Shown piece by piece: positions 1 through 10,351 of a stretch of DNA of 64,000 nt (position 1 is the first letter of the stretch; every line of letters starts with the position of its first letter). The stretch is from the NCBI GenBank assembly GCA_028103285.1, contig JAOHNF010000002.1:1-64000 (forward strand). The letters are read 5' to 3'. A model generated the notes under the pieces. That model was given only the letters and a program-made list of their open reading frames with translations, did no database searches and was not told where the DNA came from. The stretch is from Candidatus Pelagibacter sp. (GTDB lineage: Bacteria > Pseudomonadota > Alphaproteobacteria > Pelagibacterales > Pelagibacteraceae). The translations under genes were made by a program, and so were the position numbers.

Positions 1-254
1 GTTGATTATGGAAGATATTTACATTTGACTTACATGAGTTCAATCCTCATGTATTATTCGGCCTTAAGAAACAAAATAATTATTTTTTCTTATCCTAAAA
101 AAATAAATTTTCTCAAAAATTATAAATTTAAACCTAAAGTTTTAGTATTAATAATTTTCTTGTATGGTTTTACTTTTACTGTTCCACATTGTTGTAACAA
201 CAATTTTAAATTTAATTATTTAAAGCTAGTTTTAAAAATTAATGAAAAATTAAA
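1..254. other. Non-coding or unassigned stretch at window edge
   Basis: I see no convincing gene in this stretch downstream of the EamA gene. A plus-strand frame is open from base 1 to 258, but its translation is low-complexity, rich in Ile, Lys, Phe and Asn, and resembles no family I know. A near-perfect 17-base palindrome lies at 188-204 (arms ATTGTTGT and AACAACAAT around the centre). It could be an operator or chance in AT-rich DNA. No clear terminator hairpin follows the EamA stop. Confidence 0.4.
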
Positions 255-1118
255 TTAAATAGTTGTTAATTTTTTATCAAAACTTTTGAGGATGATAGCT
301 GCTACAATAACAGTACCACCAATAAATACACTAAAAGGCGGAATTTCGTTTAAAAACAGCCAAACCCATATAGGAGCACATAATGTTTCAGAAAGCATTA
401 AAAGCCCAATCGTTGTAGATGGTGTTGATCTTGATCCTATTGTTATACAAATAAAACCAAAAGCTAATTGGGGAACACCAAGAAAAAAACCCATTAGGAT
501 ATCGTGATTAGTAAAAATAAAAGACTCAGATAAAATAAGTCCATAAATAACACTAAAAATTCCTGAATAAAAGATAGCGGGAACCATATCTAAATTTTTG
601 TTTTTTCTTATGATCATTACTAAAATTGAGAAATTGATAGGTATTGCTAAGGCAACAAGATTACCAAAAAAAGATCCTGAAGAGAGTGAGTCGCCAACCA
701 TGACAACAATCCCACTCATCGCTAAAAGGATTGAGGAAAAGCTAATTAATGAAACTTTTTCTTTAAGATAAAAGTATCCAAAAATAGCTAGAAACATTGT
801 TTGTGTGCTTATTATAAAAACAACATTAGCTACAGTAGTATTGGTCATTGCTACAACAAAAGCTATGAAACTTAATGACATTACTAATCCTCCTAATAAT
901 GCTGGAACACCTGCATCTTTAAAAATTTTTAATGTATTTTTTTTGTAAGTGATAACTAAAAAAACTATTAGTGCTATCACAAAAAAAAGTGATCTTAGTA
1001 ATAATATTTGCCAAACACTTGCTTCCTCGAAAGATCTAATAACAAATCCTCCCCAGCTAAGGCAAAATCCTCCAAATAAAAGAAGGATATATCCAGGGAT
1101 TTGATAAAGGAATTGCAT
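255..1118 (-). CDS. EamA/DMT-family membrane transporter
   Basis: A 287-residue, highly hydrophobic protein with about ten predicted membrane helices in two five-helix halves, as usual for the drug/metabolite transporter (EamA) family, normally 280-300 residues. The closing helix and a short basic tail (SFDKKL) also fit. Substrate cannot be read from sequence; relatives export metabolites or amino acids. The start codon lies directly against the stop of the upstream MATE gene with no spacer, so the two are probably co-transcribed. Confidence 0.85.
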   Translation of the reverse strand: MQFLYQIPGYILLLFGGFCLSWGGFVIRSFEEASVWQILLLRSLFFVIALIVFLVITYKKNTLKIFKDAGVPALLGGLVMSLSFIAFVVAMTNTTVANVVFIISTQTMFLAIFGYFYLKEKVSLISFSSILLAMSGIVVMVGDSLSSGSFFGNLVALAIPINFSILVMIIRKNKNLDMVPAIFYSGIFSVIYGLILSESFIFTNHDILMGFFLGVPQLAFGFICITIGSRSTPSTTIGLLMLSETLCAPIWVWLFLNEIPPFSVFIGGTVIVAAIILKSFDKKLTTI

Positions 1119-2444
1119 TTAAAACTTTTTTAAAATTTTTTTAAAATAAAACTGTAAAGTCAAAGTTCTTAATATCATAAATAACATTAGAGAAAACCAT
1201 ATACCGTGATTTTCAAAATATCGAGTTAAATAAATAGATATTCCAATAAAAGTTAAGACAGATATAACCATTGCATTTCTAATTTCTTGAGTTTGGGAAG
1301 CCCCAATAAAAATTCCATCAAGTTGATAACAAAATGATGCTATAGGAGGAATAATTATTATCCAAAAAATATATTTATAAGAAATAAATCTTAAAATTTC
1401 TATATCTGTAATTATGTTAATTATATCTTTGAAGAATAAAAGATACATAATTGAAATAATTAAAGCTGTAAAGAAACTTACTTGCATCGAATTTTTTACT
1501 ATTGATAAAAAAGATTTTTTATTTTTTCTGCCTACAGCGTATCCAGCTATGCCCTCTGTTGAAAAGGCAAAAGCATCTAAAAAAAAGGCCGCAAGAATGA
1601 TAAACTGTAACAAAATAGTATTAACTGCAAGATAATCTTCACCTAGTTTTGATCCTAGATAAGTAACCCACAAAAAAGAAAATGTTAAAAATAAAGTTCT
1701 AATAAAAATATCTAAATTAATATTATATAATTTTAAAAGCTTAGATTTAACTATAAGATTTTTAAACTTGGGTATAATTTTAAATTTTTTAATAATAAAA
1801 TTATATGTAAATATAGTAAAAATTATTAAAGTCACATAACTAGCTATCAAAGTACCTAGAGCAACACCAAAAATATTTAAATCATATGTTAAAACGAACA
1901 ATGAGCTAAATATAATATTTAAAATTGATAAAACTAAAATTAATGAACTTGAAATTTTAGTTTTTTGTATACCTAAATAAAAACCAACTAAAATATAAAT
2001 TGCTAGCTCCGCTGGAACTGAAAAAACTCTAACATTTATGTATGTATCTATTAATTCTTGAGTTTCTTGAGAAATGTTAAAAAAATGTTGAACAGAATTA
2101 TTAATTAAAGGTTTTAAAATAATAATTATTAGAGCTATAATTATTACAACTACAAAATTTCTTAATAAAGTTTTAACAATTTCTCCATAATCTCCTCTGC
2201 TAAAAGCTTGAGAAACAATGCCTACAGTTCCCATCCTTAAAAAACCAAAACTCCAAATAATCATTGTCATTACTGAGGTGGCTATGCTTGTCGCAGATAG
2301 ATACTTTACATCTCCAAGGTTACCCATCAAAGCAGTGTCCACCATACCGACCAATGGAATAGCTATATTCGAAAAAAACACCGGTATGGACAATAAGATG
2401 ATTTTTTTTTTAGTAAATTTGGCTGAATTTTTTATAAATTTCAT
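1119..2444 (-). CDS. MATE-family efflux protein
   Basis: 441 residues with about twelve hydrophobic segments. The N-terminal part (FFSNIAIPLVGMVDTALMG, residues about 22-41) matches the MATE signature, and the second half holds the equivalent of the internal repeat (FFLDAFAFSTEGIAGYAVG). This looks like the DinF-like branch. It would exchange Na+ or H+ for a cationic or toxic compound; the substrate is unknown. It is the first gene of a two-gene unit with the EamA transporter and lies head to head with terC across 49 bp. Confidence 0.88.
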   Translation of the reverse strand: MKFIKNSAKFTKKKIILLSIPVFFSNIAIPLVGMVDTALMGNLGDVKYLSATSIATSVMTMIIWSFGFLRMGTVGIVSQAFSRGDYGEIVKTLLRNFVVVIIIALIIIILKPLINNSVQHFFNISQETQELIDTYINVRVFSVPAELAIYILVGFYLGIQKTKISSSLILVLSILNIIFSSLFVLTYDLNIFGVALGTLIASYVTLIIFTIFTYNFIIKKFKIIPKFKNLIVKSKLLKLYNINLDIFIRTLFLTFSFLWVTYLGSKLGEDYLAVNTILLQFIILAAFFLDAFAFSTEGIAGYAVGRKNKKSFLSIVKNSMQVSFFTALIISIMYLLFFKDIINIITDIEILRFISYKYIFWIIIIPPIASFCYQLDGIFIGASQTQEIRNAMVISVLTFIGISIYLTRYFENHGIWFSLMLFMILRTLTLQFYFKKILKKF

Positions 2445-2493
2445 TTTTATTCTTTAAAACAATTTAATAAACTTATATACAACGATTAATCTG
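2445..2493. promoter_or_regulatory. Divergent promoter region, MATE / terC
   Basis: This 49-bp gap separates two head-to-head genes and must hold or border both promoters. It is almost entirely A and T. I cannot assign -35 and -10 boxes with confidence. Confidence 0.4.
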
Positions 2494-3114
2494 ATGTTAG
2501 AGCAATTATTAATCACATCTCAAATTTTAATCATTGATGTTGTTATGGCAGCTGACAACGCAATAATAATAGGTCTTATTGCTGCTAATTTTGCACCTGA
2601 AAATAGAAAAAAAATTATAGCCTGGGGAGTTGGTGCAGCTTTTGTGTTTAGAATATTTTTTGCGACAGGAGCAAATTATATATTCGAGTTTGCATGGGTT
2701 AAAATATTAGGAGGAATTCTTTTAATCTGGGTTATTAATAATTTGAGACAAGACTTCTACGGTAAAAACAAAGTGAAATCGCCACAACTTAAGTCGAAAG
2801 AAACTAAAAGTTTCTCGACTGGCGTTTACCAGGTTTTAATAGCTGACCTAACTTTAAGCTTCGATAACGTTTTAGCAGTAGTAGCTGCATCAAAAGGTAA
2901 TTTCCATATAATGGTTATTGGCTTACTACTATCTGTTTTTTTAATCGCCACATTAGCAAGTTTTTTTGCTGATTTTATTAAAAAACATCAATGGCTCGGC
3001 TACTTAGGTTTAGTTACAATATTAATTATCGCAATTCAATTAATCATAGGTGGTTTAGTAAACTTAGAAGTTCTTTCTATTAACGAAAATTATAAATTTT
3101 TATTTGCAATATGA
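2494..3114 (+). CDS. TerC/YjbE-family integral membrane protein
   Basis: 206 residues with about seven membrane helices. The two acidic family motifs are present: VVMAADNAIIIG near residue 16 and DLTLSFDNVLAVV near residue 114. In TerC/MntP-like proteins these aspartates are thought to line a metal path, and members are linked to Mn2+ export and metal loading of secreted proteins. The next gene starts inside its stop codon (ATGATGG, 4-base overlap), indicating co-translation with the flavoprotein. Confidence 0.85.
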   Translation: MLEQLLITSQILIIDVVMAADNAIIIGLIAANFAPENRKKIIAWGVGAAFVFRIFFATGANYIFEFAWVKILGGILLIWVINNLRQDFYGKNKVKSPQLKSKETKSFSTGVYQVLIADLTLSFDNVLAVVAASKGNFHIMVIGLLLSVFLIATLASFFADFIKKHQWLGYLGLVTILIIAIQLIIGGLVNLEVLSINENYKFLFAI

Positions 3115-4073
3115 TGGATTTTTGTGTTTTAGGGTCGGGTATTGCTGGCTCTACAATTGCAAATCTTTTATCTAAAAAATACTCTGTACATGTTTTTGAT
3201 AAAGCAAGAGGACTTGGAGGTAGATCTTCCAATAAAAGGTTAATAAAAAACTTAAGTTTTGATCATGGTGTTCAATATATTTCTCCAAAATCTAAACGAT
3301 TTATAAAATTTATTGAAAAATTATCTAAGAAGAAAGTGCTTAATATATGGAATGGAAATCATTTAGATTTTACTTTTGAAAAAAAAACATTAACTCCAAA
3401 ATATATTGGAGTGAAAGCAAACAATGCTATATGCAAATATTATCTAAAAAGTGTTAAATTATCTTTTGCATCTCAGATTAAAAAAATTGAATATAAAAAA
3501 TATTTTTGGGAAATTTTGCTTAGTGATAATTCTAAACATCAATTTAAAGGTTTAATATTAACTTGCCCTTTCCCCCAACTTAAAAAATTAGCTAAGAACT
3601 ATTTAGATAAAAAAGTATCAAAACTAAAAATTAAAATGCAGCCAAATATTACTGTAATGGTTGCTTTTAAAAATCAAAAAGAACTTCCTATAAGCTCTAT
3701 AAAATTTGATGACGATATCTTAGCTTGGGCTGCAAATGAAAATAGTAAAAAAAGATTTAAATCAAATTTAAATTTATGGACACTTCAGGCATCTTTAAAA
3801 TGGTCAAAGAAAACAATTAATAAATATAAAAATGATAAAAAAATTATAAATCAACTAATTACAAGATTTACTCAACTAACAGGTTTGGAAAAAAATAAAA
3901 TTGTTCATAAAAAAATTCATGGCTGGAAATATTCCTATAATTATGAAAAAACATCTTTATTGAGTAGTTGGAATAAAAAATATCAGCTAGGGGCATGTGC
4001 GGATTGGTTCAATGGTCCTAAAGTTGAAAACGCATGGCTTAGTGCTAACGATTTAGCGAAAAGAATTAAGTAA
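3111..4073 (+). CDS. Renalase-like FAD-dependent oxidoreductase
   Basis: 320 residues. The N-terminus holds a classic dinucleotide-binding motif (GSGIAGSTIANLLS, residues 7-20), the acidic end of the second strand (VFDKARGLGGRSS) and a GLGGR stretch typical of the amine-oxidase/renalase family (COG3380). The C-terminal GACADWFNGPKVENAWLSA segment is the usual second FAD contact. The substrate is not evident. The basic, Lys-rich composition reflects the AT-rich genome. Its stop abuts the convergent stop of prpD with no spacer. Confidence 0.8.
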   Translation: MMDFCVLGSGIAGSTIANLLSKKYSVHVFDKARGLGGRSSNKRLIKNLSFDHGVQYISPKSKRFIKFIEKLSKKKVLNIWNGNHLDFTFEKKTLTPKYIGVKANNAICKYYLKSVKLSFASQIKKIEYKKYFWEILLSDNSKHQFKGLILTCPFPQLKKLAKNYLDKKVSKLKIKMQPNITVMVAFKNQKELPISSIKFDDDILAWAANENSKKRFKSNLNLWTLQASLKWSKKTINKYKNDKKIINQLITRFTQLTGLEKNKIVHKKIHGWKYSYNYEKTSLLSSWNKKYQLGACADWFNGPKVENAWLSANDLAKRIK

Positions 4074-5579
4074 TTAAAAAATACCCTTACTACTTTTAGA
4101 ATTTCTTTGAACCTTAGGCATTACCTCTATATTTAAGCCTTTAAGGTCTCTTGCTTTAAGTTTTCTTAAATTTTGAACTAGTTTTAAAAATCTTACAGAC
4201 TCTTTTTTTGAAATTATACCGTCAGTTAAATTTTTAAATTTATTGATATATTCTTCTCTTGCAAATGGTCTCTTTCCAGCCGGGTGTGCGTCAGCAACAT
4301 TTATTTCTTCTGCTATTGTAGAGCCATTCTTCATTTTGATTATGACTTTGCCACCAAAACACTTTTTCCTAGGATTTTTATCATGATATTTTTTGGTCCA
4401 TTTTTTATTCTCACGTGTAACTATTTTTTGCCAAAGTTTAATAGTACTTTTTCTCCTAGCTCTTTGTGGGGTGTAAGATTTAACATGATGCCAAGCACCG
4501 TCCTCTAAAGCTACGGCAAATATATACATGATTGAGTGATCTAATGTTTCTCTACTAGCGTATGGATCCATTTTCTGAGGATCATTTGCTCCTGTACCAA
4601 TAACGTAATGAGTGTGATGGCTTGTTTCTATAGTTATTTTATTTACGTCAGATAAATTTTTAATTTTTTTATTTAGGCTTCTAGCTAAATCAATTAAAGC
4701 CTGAGATTGGTATTCAGCAGAGTGTTCTTTGGTGTAAGTTTCTAAAATTGCTTTCTTTGGCTCATTAACTCTAGGCAGAGGAACTGTATATTTTTTTCCT
4801 GGGCCAGATAAAACATAAGCGATTAAACTATCTTCCCCTTCATAAATTGGACTAGGCGCACCTTCACCTCTCATACATCTGTCAACAGCCTCAATTGCTA
4901 ACTTTCCAGCATGTGCTGGAGCAAAAGCTTTCCAACTGGAAATTTCTCCTTTTCTAGATTGTCTTGTAGAAACAGTAATATGGAGAGCTTGTTGAACGGA
5001 TTGATAAATAGTTTCTGTATTAAGTTTCAGTAAGCTTCCAAGTCCTGCTGCAACACTTGGGCCTAAGTGTGCTATGTGATCTATTTTGTGTTCGTGTAAA
5101 CAAATGCCTTTAACTAAATTAACTTGAACTTCGTAACCAGTAATAATTCCTTTTATTAAATCCATACCACTGCATCCTTTTTGTTGAGCTACGGCTAAAA
5201 TTCCAGGTATGTTATCTCCTGGGTGGCTGTAATCAGCTGCCAGAAAAGTATCGTGATAATCTAATTCTCTCACTGCGGTTCCGTTAGCCCAAGCAGCCCA
5301 TTCACAATCTACTTTTGTTTTTTGGTTTAAACCAAAAACATTTGCTCCATTTTTTTTAGAATGAGCTAAAGCCATTTGTCTTGCTGTAGTAACTGGTTTT
5401 CTATTGAATGATGCAATTGCTACTGAAGCATTGTCGATAATTCTATTAATTACCATTTCGACAGCATCTTTATTAATATTCGCTTTATCAGACGCTATCT
5501 CTGCTATTTTCCAAGCTAATTGATCTTTCTTTTTTAGATTAGCTTTTGATGGATGTACTTTTACAATTATATTTCTCAT
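4074..5579 (-). CDS. prpD: MmgE/PrpD family, probable 2-methylcitrate dehydratase
   Basis: 501 residues, close to the usual PrpD length. Family stretches include the helical N-terminus with [15 protein letters not shown], the active-site region [25 protein letters not shown] (residues about 98-122), and [11 protein letters not shown] in the middle. PrpD dehydrates 2-methylcitrate in propionate breakdown. The start overlaps the acnA stop by one base (TAATG), so it is translationally coupled to aconitase, whose reaction is closely related. No prpB or prpC is seen in this window. Confidence 0.88.
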   Translation of the reverse strand: MRNIIVKVHPSKANLKKKDQLAWKIAEIASDKANINKDAVEMVINRIIDNASVAIASFNRKPVTTARQMALAHSKKNGANVFGLNQKTKVDCEWAAWANGTAVRELDYHDTFLAADYSHPGDNIPGILAVAQQKGCSGMDLIKGIITGYEVQVNLVKGICLHEHKIDHIAHLGPSVAAGLGSLLKLNTETIYQSVQQALHITVSTRQSRKGEISSWKAFAPAHAGKLAIEAVDRCMRGEGAPSPIYEGEDSLIAYVLSGPGKKYTVPLPRVNEPKKAILETYTKEHSAEYQSQALIDLARSLNKKIKNLSDVNKITIETSHHTHYVIGTGANDPQKMDPYASRETLDHSIMYIFAVALEDGAWHHVKSYTPQRARRKSTIKLWQKIVTRENKKWTKKYHDKNPRKKCFGGKVIIKMKNGSTIAEEINVADAHPAGKRPFAREEYINKFKNLTDGIISKKESVRFLKLVQNLRKLKARDLKGLNIEVMPKVQRNSKSSKGIF

Positions 5580-8251
5580 TAATTTAACATGTTTCTAAGA
5601 ACGTACTGAAGAATTCCACCATTCTTATAATACTCAACTTCATTTTGAGTATCGATTCTACATAGAACTTTAATAGTTTTACTTGTTCCATCTTTATATT
5701 TTATTTCACAAGACACTTCTTCTCTTGGTTTAACACCTTTATCTATATCAACTACGGTGATAAGTTCAGAACCAGTAATATTCAATTTTTTTCTATCAAA
5801 GCCTTCTTTAAACTGAAGGGGCAACACACCCATTCCAATTAGATTTGATCTATGAATTCTCTCAAAACTTTCAGCAATTACAGCTTTAATACCTAAAAGT
5901 TTTGTGCCTTTAGCAGCCCAATCTCTAGATGATCCTGTTCCATATTCTTTCCCTGCAATTACAACTAAATCATTTCCTCTTTTTTTATATTCAATAGCAG
6001 CATCATAAACGCTCATAATTTTTCCATCAGGTTGCAGCGTGGTAAATCCACCTTCTGTGCCAGATGCCATTTCATTCCTAATCTTAATATTTCCAAATGT
6101 GCCTCTCATCATTACTTCGTGGTTTCCTCTTCTCGCTCCATATGAATTAAAATCTTTTTGTTGCACTTGATTTTTCATAAAATAATCACCTGTTGGGCTG
6201 TCTTTTTTTATATTCCCAGCCGGAGAAATATGATCTGTGGTAACTGAATCAGCTAACAAAAGTAATAATCTTGCGTCTTTAATTGGTTTAAATCCCTCAG
6301 GTTGATCTGGCAAATTGTCAAAGAAAGGTGGTCTTTTAACGTACGTAGAGTTTTCTTCCCAGTTATAAATACTGCTATCCACTGTTTTAATAGCACTCCA
6401 TTCTTTAGGTCCCTCTGAAACATTTGAATAACGATTAATAAACATTTCTGCATTGATTGATTTTAACATTATATCTTCAATTTCTTTATTGCTCGGCCAA
6501 ATATCTTTTAAAAAAACTTCTTTACCTTCTTTGTCTATGCCAAGAGAACTTTTGTACATATCAAAATTCATATTACCAGCTAAAGCAAAAGCAACTACAA
6601 GCGGTGGTGAAGCAAGATAATTGGCTTTAACATCTGGACTTATTCTTCCTTCAAAATTTCTATTTCCTGATAAAACAGAAACTGCATATAAATTTTCTTT
6701 ATGAATTGCATCGGAAATACTCTTGTTTAGTGGACCAGAATTTCCAATACATGTTGTGCAACCATAACCAACTAGATTAAATCCTAGTTCATCTAAATAT
6801 TTATTTAATCCTGCTTTTTCTAAATAATCTGTAACTACTTTGGATCCAGGAGCCAAAGAAGTTTTTACCCACGGTTTAATTTTTAAACCACTCTCTATAG
6901 CTTTTTTTGCAAGTAATCCTGCACCAATCATTACACTTGGATTTGAAGTGTTGGTGCAAGAGGTAATAGCTGCTATCACTATATCTCCATCGGTGATTTT
7001 AAAATCAGCTCCAGCAACATCTGCTTGAATAGGTTTTTCTCTTTTTGTATTTTCTTTATAAACTTTAGCAAAGCCTGTAGAAGAGTCTGTTAGTAAAACT
7101 TTGTCTTGTGGTCGTTTAGGACCAGATATACTTGGAACTACGGTACTAATATCTAAAGATAAAGTATCAGTGAACTCCATGCCTTCACTTGCCCATAGTC
7201 CTTGTACTTTTGAATATTTTTCTACAAGTTCAATTGTTTCTTTATCTCTACCAGAAAGTTTTAAATATTTTAAAGTCTCTTCATCTACTGGAAAGAACCC
7301 GCAAGTTGCTCCATACTCCGGTGCCATGTTTGCTATTGTAGCTCTATCAGCTAAGGTAAGATTTTTTAAACCTTCTCCATAAAATTCTACAAATTTTCCT
7401 ACTACACCTTTTTTTCTTAGTATCTCAACAATTGCTAACACTAAGTCTGTAGCCGTTAATCCTTCAAGTAATTTTCCTTTGATTTCTACTCCAACAACTT
7501 CTGGGATTAACATTGATATAGGTTGACCTAACATTGCTGCTTCTGCTTCTATTCCCCCAACACCCCATCCTAAAACTGATAATCCATTAACCATTGTTGT
7601 ATGACTGTCTGTTCCAACTAAGGTATCTGGATAAGCATAAAGATCATCACCACTTTTTGAAGACCAAACTACTTTAGCTAAATATTCTAGATTTACTTGA
7701 TGACAAATACCTGTTCCTGGAGGGACAACTCTAAAATTGTCAAAAGCTTTTTGACCCCACTTAAGAAATGCGTACCTCTCACCATTTCTAGAAAATTCTT
7801 TTTCAACATTTTTATCAAATGATTTACCAGATGCATACTCGTCAACCATAACGGAGTGATCTATTACTAAATCTACCGTTGATAATGGATTAATTTGTTT
7901 TGGATCTTTGTTTTTTTCTTTAACTGCATCTCTCATTGCTGCTAAATCTGCAATAGCTGGTATACCAGTATAATCTTGTAATAAAGTTCTCGCGGGTCTG
8001 TAAGCTATTTCAGTATTAGATTTTTTATTCTTAAGCCATTCTTTTAAAGCTAATATTTGTTTCTTATCTACAGTAACGTCATCTTCATATCTAAGAAGAT
8101 TTTCTAGTAATACTTTAAGTGATTTTGGTAGTTTAGAAATTCCTTCTAAACCATTTTTTTCTGCAGTTTTTAAATTAAAAATTTTGTAATCTTTGCCTGA
8201 TGAATTTATAGAATCTAATGAATTAAAAGAATTTTTACTGTTAAATTTCAT
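5579..8251 (-). CDS. acnA: Aconitate hydratase A
   Basis: 890 residues, the normal AcnA/IRP-type length. The [4Fe-4S] ligands are visible as Cys432 ([11 protein letters not shown]) and Cys498/Cys501 ([13 protein letters not shown]). The substrate-binding [12 protein letters not shown] lies near residue 213, and the C-terminal swivel domain has [13 protein letters not shown]. It interconverts citrate and isocitrate in the TCA cycle. It starts 3 bp after the lysE-family gene and ends overlapping prpD by one base, so it sits mid-operon. Confidence 0.97.
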   Translation of the reverse strand: MKFNSKNSFNSLDSINSSGKDYKIFNLKTAEKNGLEGISKLPKSLKVLLENLLRYEDDVTVDKKQILALKEWLKNKKSNTEIAYRPARTLLQDYTGIPAIADLAAMRDAVKEKNKDPKQINPLSTVDLVIDHSVMVDEYASGKSFDKNVEKEFSRNGERYAFLKWGQKAFDNFRVVPPGTGICHQVNLEYLAKVVWSSKSGDDLYAYPDTLVGTDSHTTMVNGLSVLGWGVGGIEAEAAMLGQPISMLIPEVVGVEIKGKLLEGLTATDLVLAIVEILRKKGVVGKFVEFYGEGLKNLTLADRATIANMAPEYGATCGFFPVDEETLKYLKLSGRDKETIELVEKYSKVQGLWASEGMEFTDTLSLDISTVVPSISGPKRPQDKVLLTDSSTGFAKVYKENTKREKPIQADVAGADFKITDGDIVIAAITSCTNTSNPSVMIGAGLLAKKAIESGLKIKPWVKTSLAPGSKVVTDYLEKAGLNKYLDELGFNLVGYGCTTCIGNSGPLNKSISDAIHKENLYAVSVLSGNRNFEGRISPDVKANYLASPPLVVAFALAGNMNFDMYKSSLGIDKEGKEVFLKDIWPSNKEIEDIMLKSINAEMFINRYSNVSEGPKEWSAIKTVDSSIYNWEENSTYVKRPPFFDNLPDQPEGFKPIKDARLLLLLADSVTTDHISPAGNIKKDSPTGDYFMKNQVQQKDFNSYGARRGNHEVMMRGTFGNIKIRNEMASGTEGGFTTLQPDGKIMSVYDAAIEYKKRGNDLVVIAGKEYGTGSSRDWAAKGTKLLGIKAVIAESFERIHRSNLIGMGVLPLQFKEGFDRKKLNITGSELITVVDIDKGVKPREEVSCEIKYKDGTSKTIKVLCRIDTQNEVEYYKNGGILQYVLRNMLN

Positions 8252-8254
8252 GTG

Positions 8255-8848
8255 CTATACATAGAACAAAATCACACAAACGATAAGTAAAAAAGACATC
8301 GAGTAATTAAAATTCTTAATAAATTTATCACTTGTGGCGAATTTTCTCATATATTTTCCCATTAAACACCAGCCTGTTTGGCTTCCTACGGCCATAAGAA
8401 ACCAAAGTATTGTTAGAATAATTGAGTCTCTCAAGTAATTATTTTCAGTATCAATAAATAAAGAAATAGAAGTTAATCCAACAATAATACTTTTAGGGTT
8501 AACGAACTGAAAGAAAAATGTATTTATAAAAGTAACAGGCTTTGGATCTAATTTTTTATCTTTGGTTTGACCTCCAAATGAAAGTTTGTAAGCCATGTAA
8601 AGCAAGTAAATGGAACCTAAAAATTTTATTATTGTTTGAATGAACTGATATTTTTGAAAAATTGATACAGAGCCAAGTTGGAGTAAAATAATTAAAAATG
8701 TCCATCCTAAAATAACACCTAGCATAGTAGGAATGGTTTTCTTTATACCAAAGTTAAAAGCAGTATAGGACGTCATAATATTATTTGGGCCAGGTGAAAA
8801 TGAAGTAGCAATCCCAAATAAAACCATGGGAACTAATTGTGATAACAT
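8255..8848 (-). CDS. LysE/RhtB-family amino-acid exporter
   Basis: 197 residues with about six membrane segments. The N-terminal motif FGIATSFSPGPNNIMTSYTAFNFG (residues about 11-34) is the LysE/RhtB signature SPGPN. These proteins export amino acids or related compounds; the substrate is not predictable. The start codon is directly next to the stop of the cytochrome c gene. A second, only distantly similar LysE-family gene lies at 33185-33802. Confidence 0.88.
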   Translation of the reverse strand: MLSQLVPMVLFGIATSFSPGPNNIMTSYTAFNFGIKKTIPTMLGVILGWTFLIILLQLGSVSIFQKYQFIQTIIKFLGSIYLLYMAYKLSFGGQTKDKKLDPKPVTFINTFFFQFVNPKSIIVGLTSISLFIDTENNYLRDSIILTILWFLMAVGSQTGWCLMGKYMRKFATSDKFIKNFNYSMSFLLIVCVILFYV

Positions 8849-9316
8849 TTAATGTTCTGCTCTAAATCTATTGTGACATGCAGAACAATTACTCCACATT
8901 AATTCTTTTTGGGCGGCTCTAAGATCTTCAGCAGTATCAATTGCTTTTGCAAGTTTAATCATGTCTCCAGATGCTTTTTGCATTAAAGCATTAAATTCAT
9001 CTTTGTTTTCCCAAATACTTGGAAGAGCTTCTGTTTTAAAACCTTCTTTGGTATTATCAGGAAAATAATCTAATAATTTTATATAATTATCAGATATTTT
9101 TTTCATCAAAGGCTTAGCTTCGTTAATTTTATTTTGTTTAAGTAAAATACTAATTTGTTTTGCATTTTGATAATTTGCACTAAACATAGCTTTCCTTCCT
9201 TTAATAATCTCTTCTACGCTTTGATTGGCTTGAGACGGGATGGAAAGGCTTAAAGAAAAAGTTAATGTAATAATAAATATTTTTACAACTTTTATAATAT
9301 GTTTTAAAAAAATCAT
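8849..9316 (-). CDS. Periplasmic cytochrome c'/c556-like protein
   Basis: 155 residues. A signal peptide (IIKVVKIFIITLTFSLSLS, cleavage near SQA-N at residue 30) is followed by a helical domain and a single C-terminal haem site, CSACH (Cys144, Cys147, His148), right at the end as in cytochromes c' and c556. The likely role is periplasmic electron transfer or small-ligand binding. It overlaps the DUF411 gene upstream by 4 bases (ATGA), so the two are probably made together. Confidence 0.85.
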   Translation of the reverse strand: MIFLKHIIKVVKIFIITLTFSLSLSIPSQANQSVEEIIKGRKAMFSANYQNAKQISILLKQNKINEAKPLMKKISDNYIKLLDYFPDNTKEGFKTEALPSIWENKDEFNALMQKASGDMIKLAKAIDTAEDLRAAQKELMWSNCSACHNRFRAEH

Positions 9317-9798
9317 ATAGTCATGAATACTGAAGATTTACCATCAACAAGTTGGTAAATAATATAAGGTTCTTCTTTTTCACCTGGCATTCCAGGTGTT
9401 CCTATAGGCATTCCAGGTAAAGCTATACCATCAATATCAGGTTGTTCTTTTAGTAATTTATTTATCGCTTCAATGGGAACATGGCCTTCTATAAAATATT
9501 TACCTAAAATTGTAGTATGGCAAGATTGCATTTCTAATGGAATGTTATGTTTTATTTTAATAGCATGAAGACTTCTCATATCTGTTTGTTTAACTTTAAA
9601 CTTTTCTTCTTCTAAAAATAAAACGTATCCGTAGCAACATCCACAAGAAGGAGTTTTAAAGACTTCAACATTGTATTTGCTAGCTTTTGTAACAGCCGAA
9701 GCATCTTGTTTATTAGTGACAAAACTAAAAATTAAAAAAAGTGATATTGATAAAACTATTAATATAACTGATCTAGAAAAATTTCTTTTTAAGTTCAT
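9313..9798 (-). CDS. DUF411 metal-binding-like periplasmic protein
   Basis: 161 residues with an N-terminal membrane anchor or signal peptide (residues about 10-28). The DUF411 core follows: VFKTPSCGCCYGY (CxCC at about residues 52-55), MQSCHT, the VPIEAI segment, and the Gly/Met/Pro-rich tail ALPGMPIGTPGMPG, which could bind copper. DUF411 proteins are often found beside copper-handling genes. It lies head to head with the cytochrome b561 gene with only 3 bp between annotated starts. Confidence 0.85.
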   Translation of the reverse strand: MNLKRNFSRSVILIVLSISLFLIFSFVTNKQDASAVTKASKYNVEVFKTPSCGCCYGYVLFLEEEKFKVKQTDMRSLHAIKIKHNIPLEMQSCHTTILGKYFIEGHVPIEAINKLLKEQPDIDGIALPGMPIGTPGMPGEKEEPYIIYQLVDGKSSVFMTI

Positions 9799-9801
9799 AA
9801 T

Positions 9802-10347
9802 ATGATATTGTTGATTATGAAGATTATTAACAGCTCAGAGGAGTACGGTCTACTGGCAAAAATGTTCCATTGGGTCACGTTTATCATTTTAATAGCACAA
9901 ATTCCCTTTGGTTTTTACCTTGTTGGTCTCGAATTCTCTGATCGTAGAATAGATCTTGAAAATATTCATATTCTTATTGGGATAACTATTTTTTACTTTG
10001 TCTTGTTAAGGTTAATTTGGAAATTATTTAATCCTAGCCCCAAATCTGAACATAATTTTTTTAAAGGTCAAAATTTAATTGCGAAAACAAATCATTTTTT
10101 ATTATATGTAGGCATATTTACTATAACTATATCAGGTGTGCTTAAAAAACTTTATATGGGTGAGAAGTTAAATTTTTTTATATTTCAATATGCTTTTAAA
10201 GAATCTAACTTTCAATTAGCTGACAGTTTCTATGTAGTGCATATCTATGCCAACTATTTATTAATCGCTTTGGTTAGTCTTCACATCTTAGCTACAGTTG
10301 CACATCATATATTTTTTAAAGACAAAATTTTAAAAAAGATGCTTTAA
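9802..10347 (+). CDS. Cytochrome b561-family membrane protein
   Basis: 181 residues as listed; the ATG at 9817 (MKIINSSEEYG) is an equally good start and would give 176. Four membrane helices carry histidines in the b561/YceJ pattern: KMFHWVTFIILI, ENIHILIGI, VVHIYANYLL and LHILATVAHHIF, enough for two haem b groups. It probably passes electrons between the quinone pool and periplasmic partners such as the neighbouring cytochrome c. I see no strong ribosome site for either start. Confidence 0.85.
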   Translation: MILLIMKIINSSEEYGLLAKMFHWVTFIILIAQIPFGFYLVGLEFSDRRIDLENIHILIGITIFYFVLLRLIWKLFNPSPKSEHNFFKGQNLIAKTNHFLLYVGIFTITISGVLKKLYMGEKLNFFIFQYAFKESNFQLADSFYVVHIYANYLLIALVSLHILATVAHHIFFKDKILKKML

Positions 10348-10351
10348 GGAT

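Noticed and set aside
35..52. tRNA T-arm-like stem (ATGAG, TTCAATC loop, CTCAT)
   Set aside because: The arm fits, but I find no matching acceptor, anticodon or D arm around it, and the flanking sequence would need a very AT-rich acceptor stem.
25..258. 77-codon plus-strand open frame at the left edge
   Set aside because: Low-complexity translation with no recognisable family, in AT-rich DNA where such open frames are common. The frame is already open at base 1, so it might be a gene end, but nothing supports it.
6840..7382. Plus-strand open frames opposite acnA
   Set aside because: They are antisense shadows of a well-conserved aconitase; none has a ribosome site or family-like sequence.
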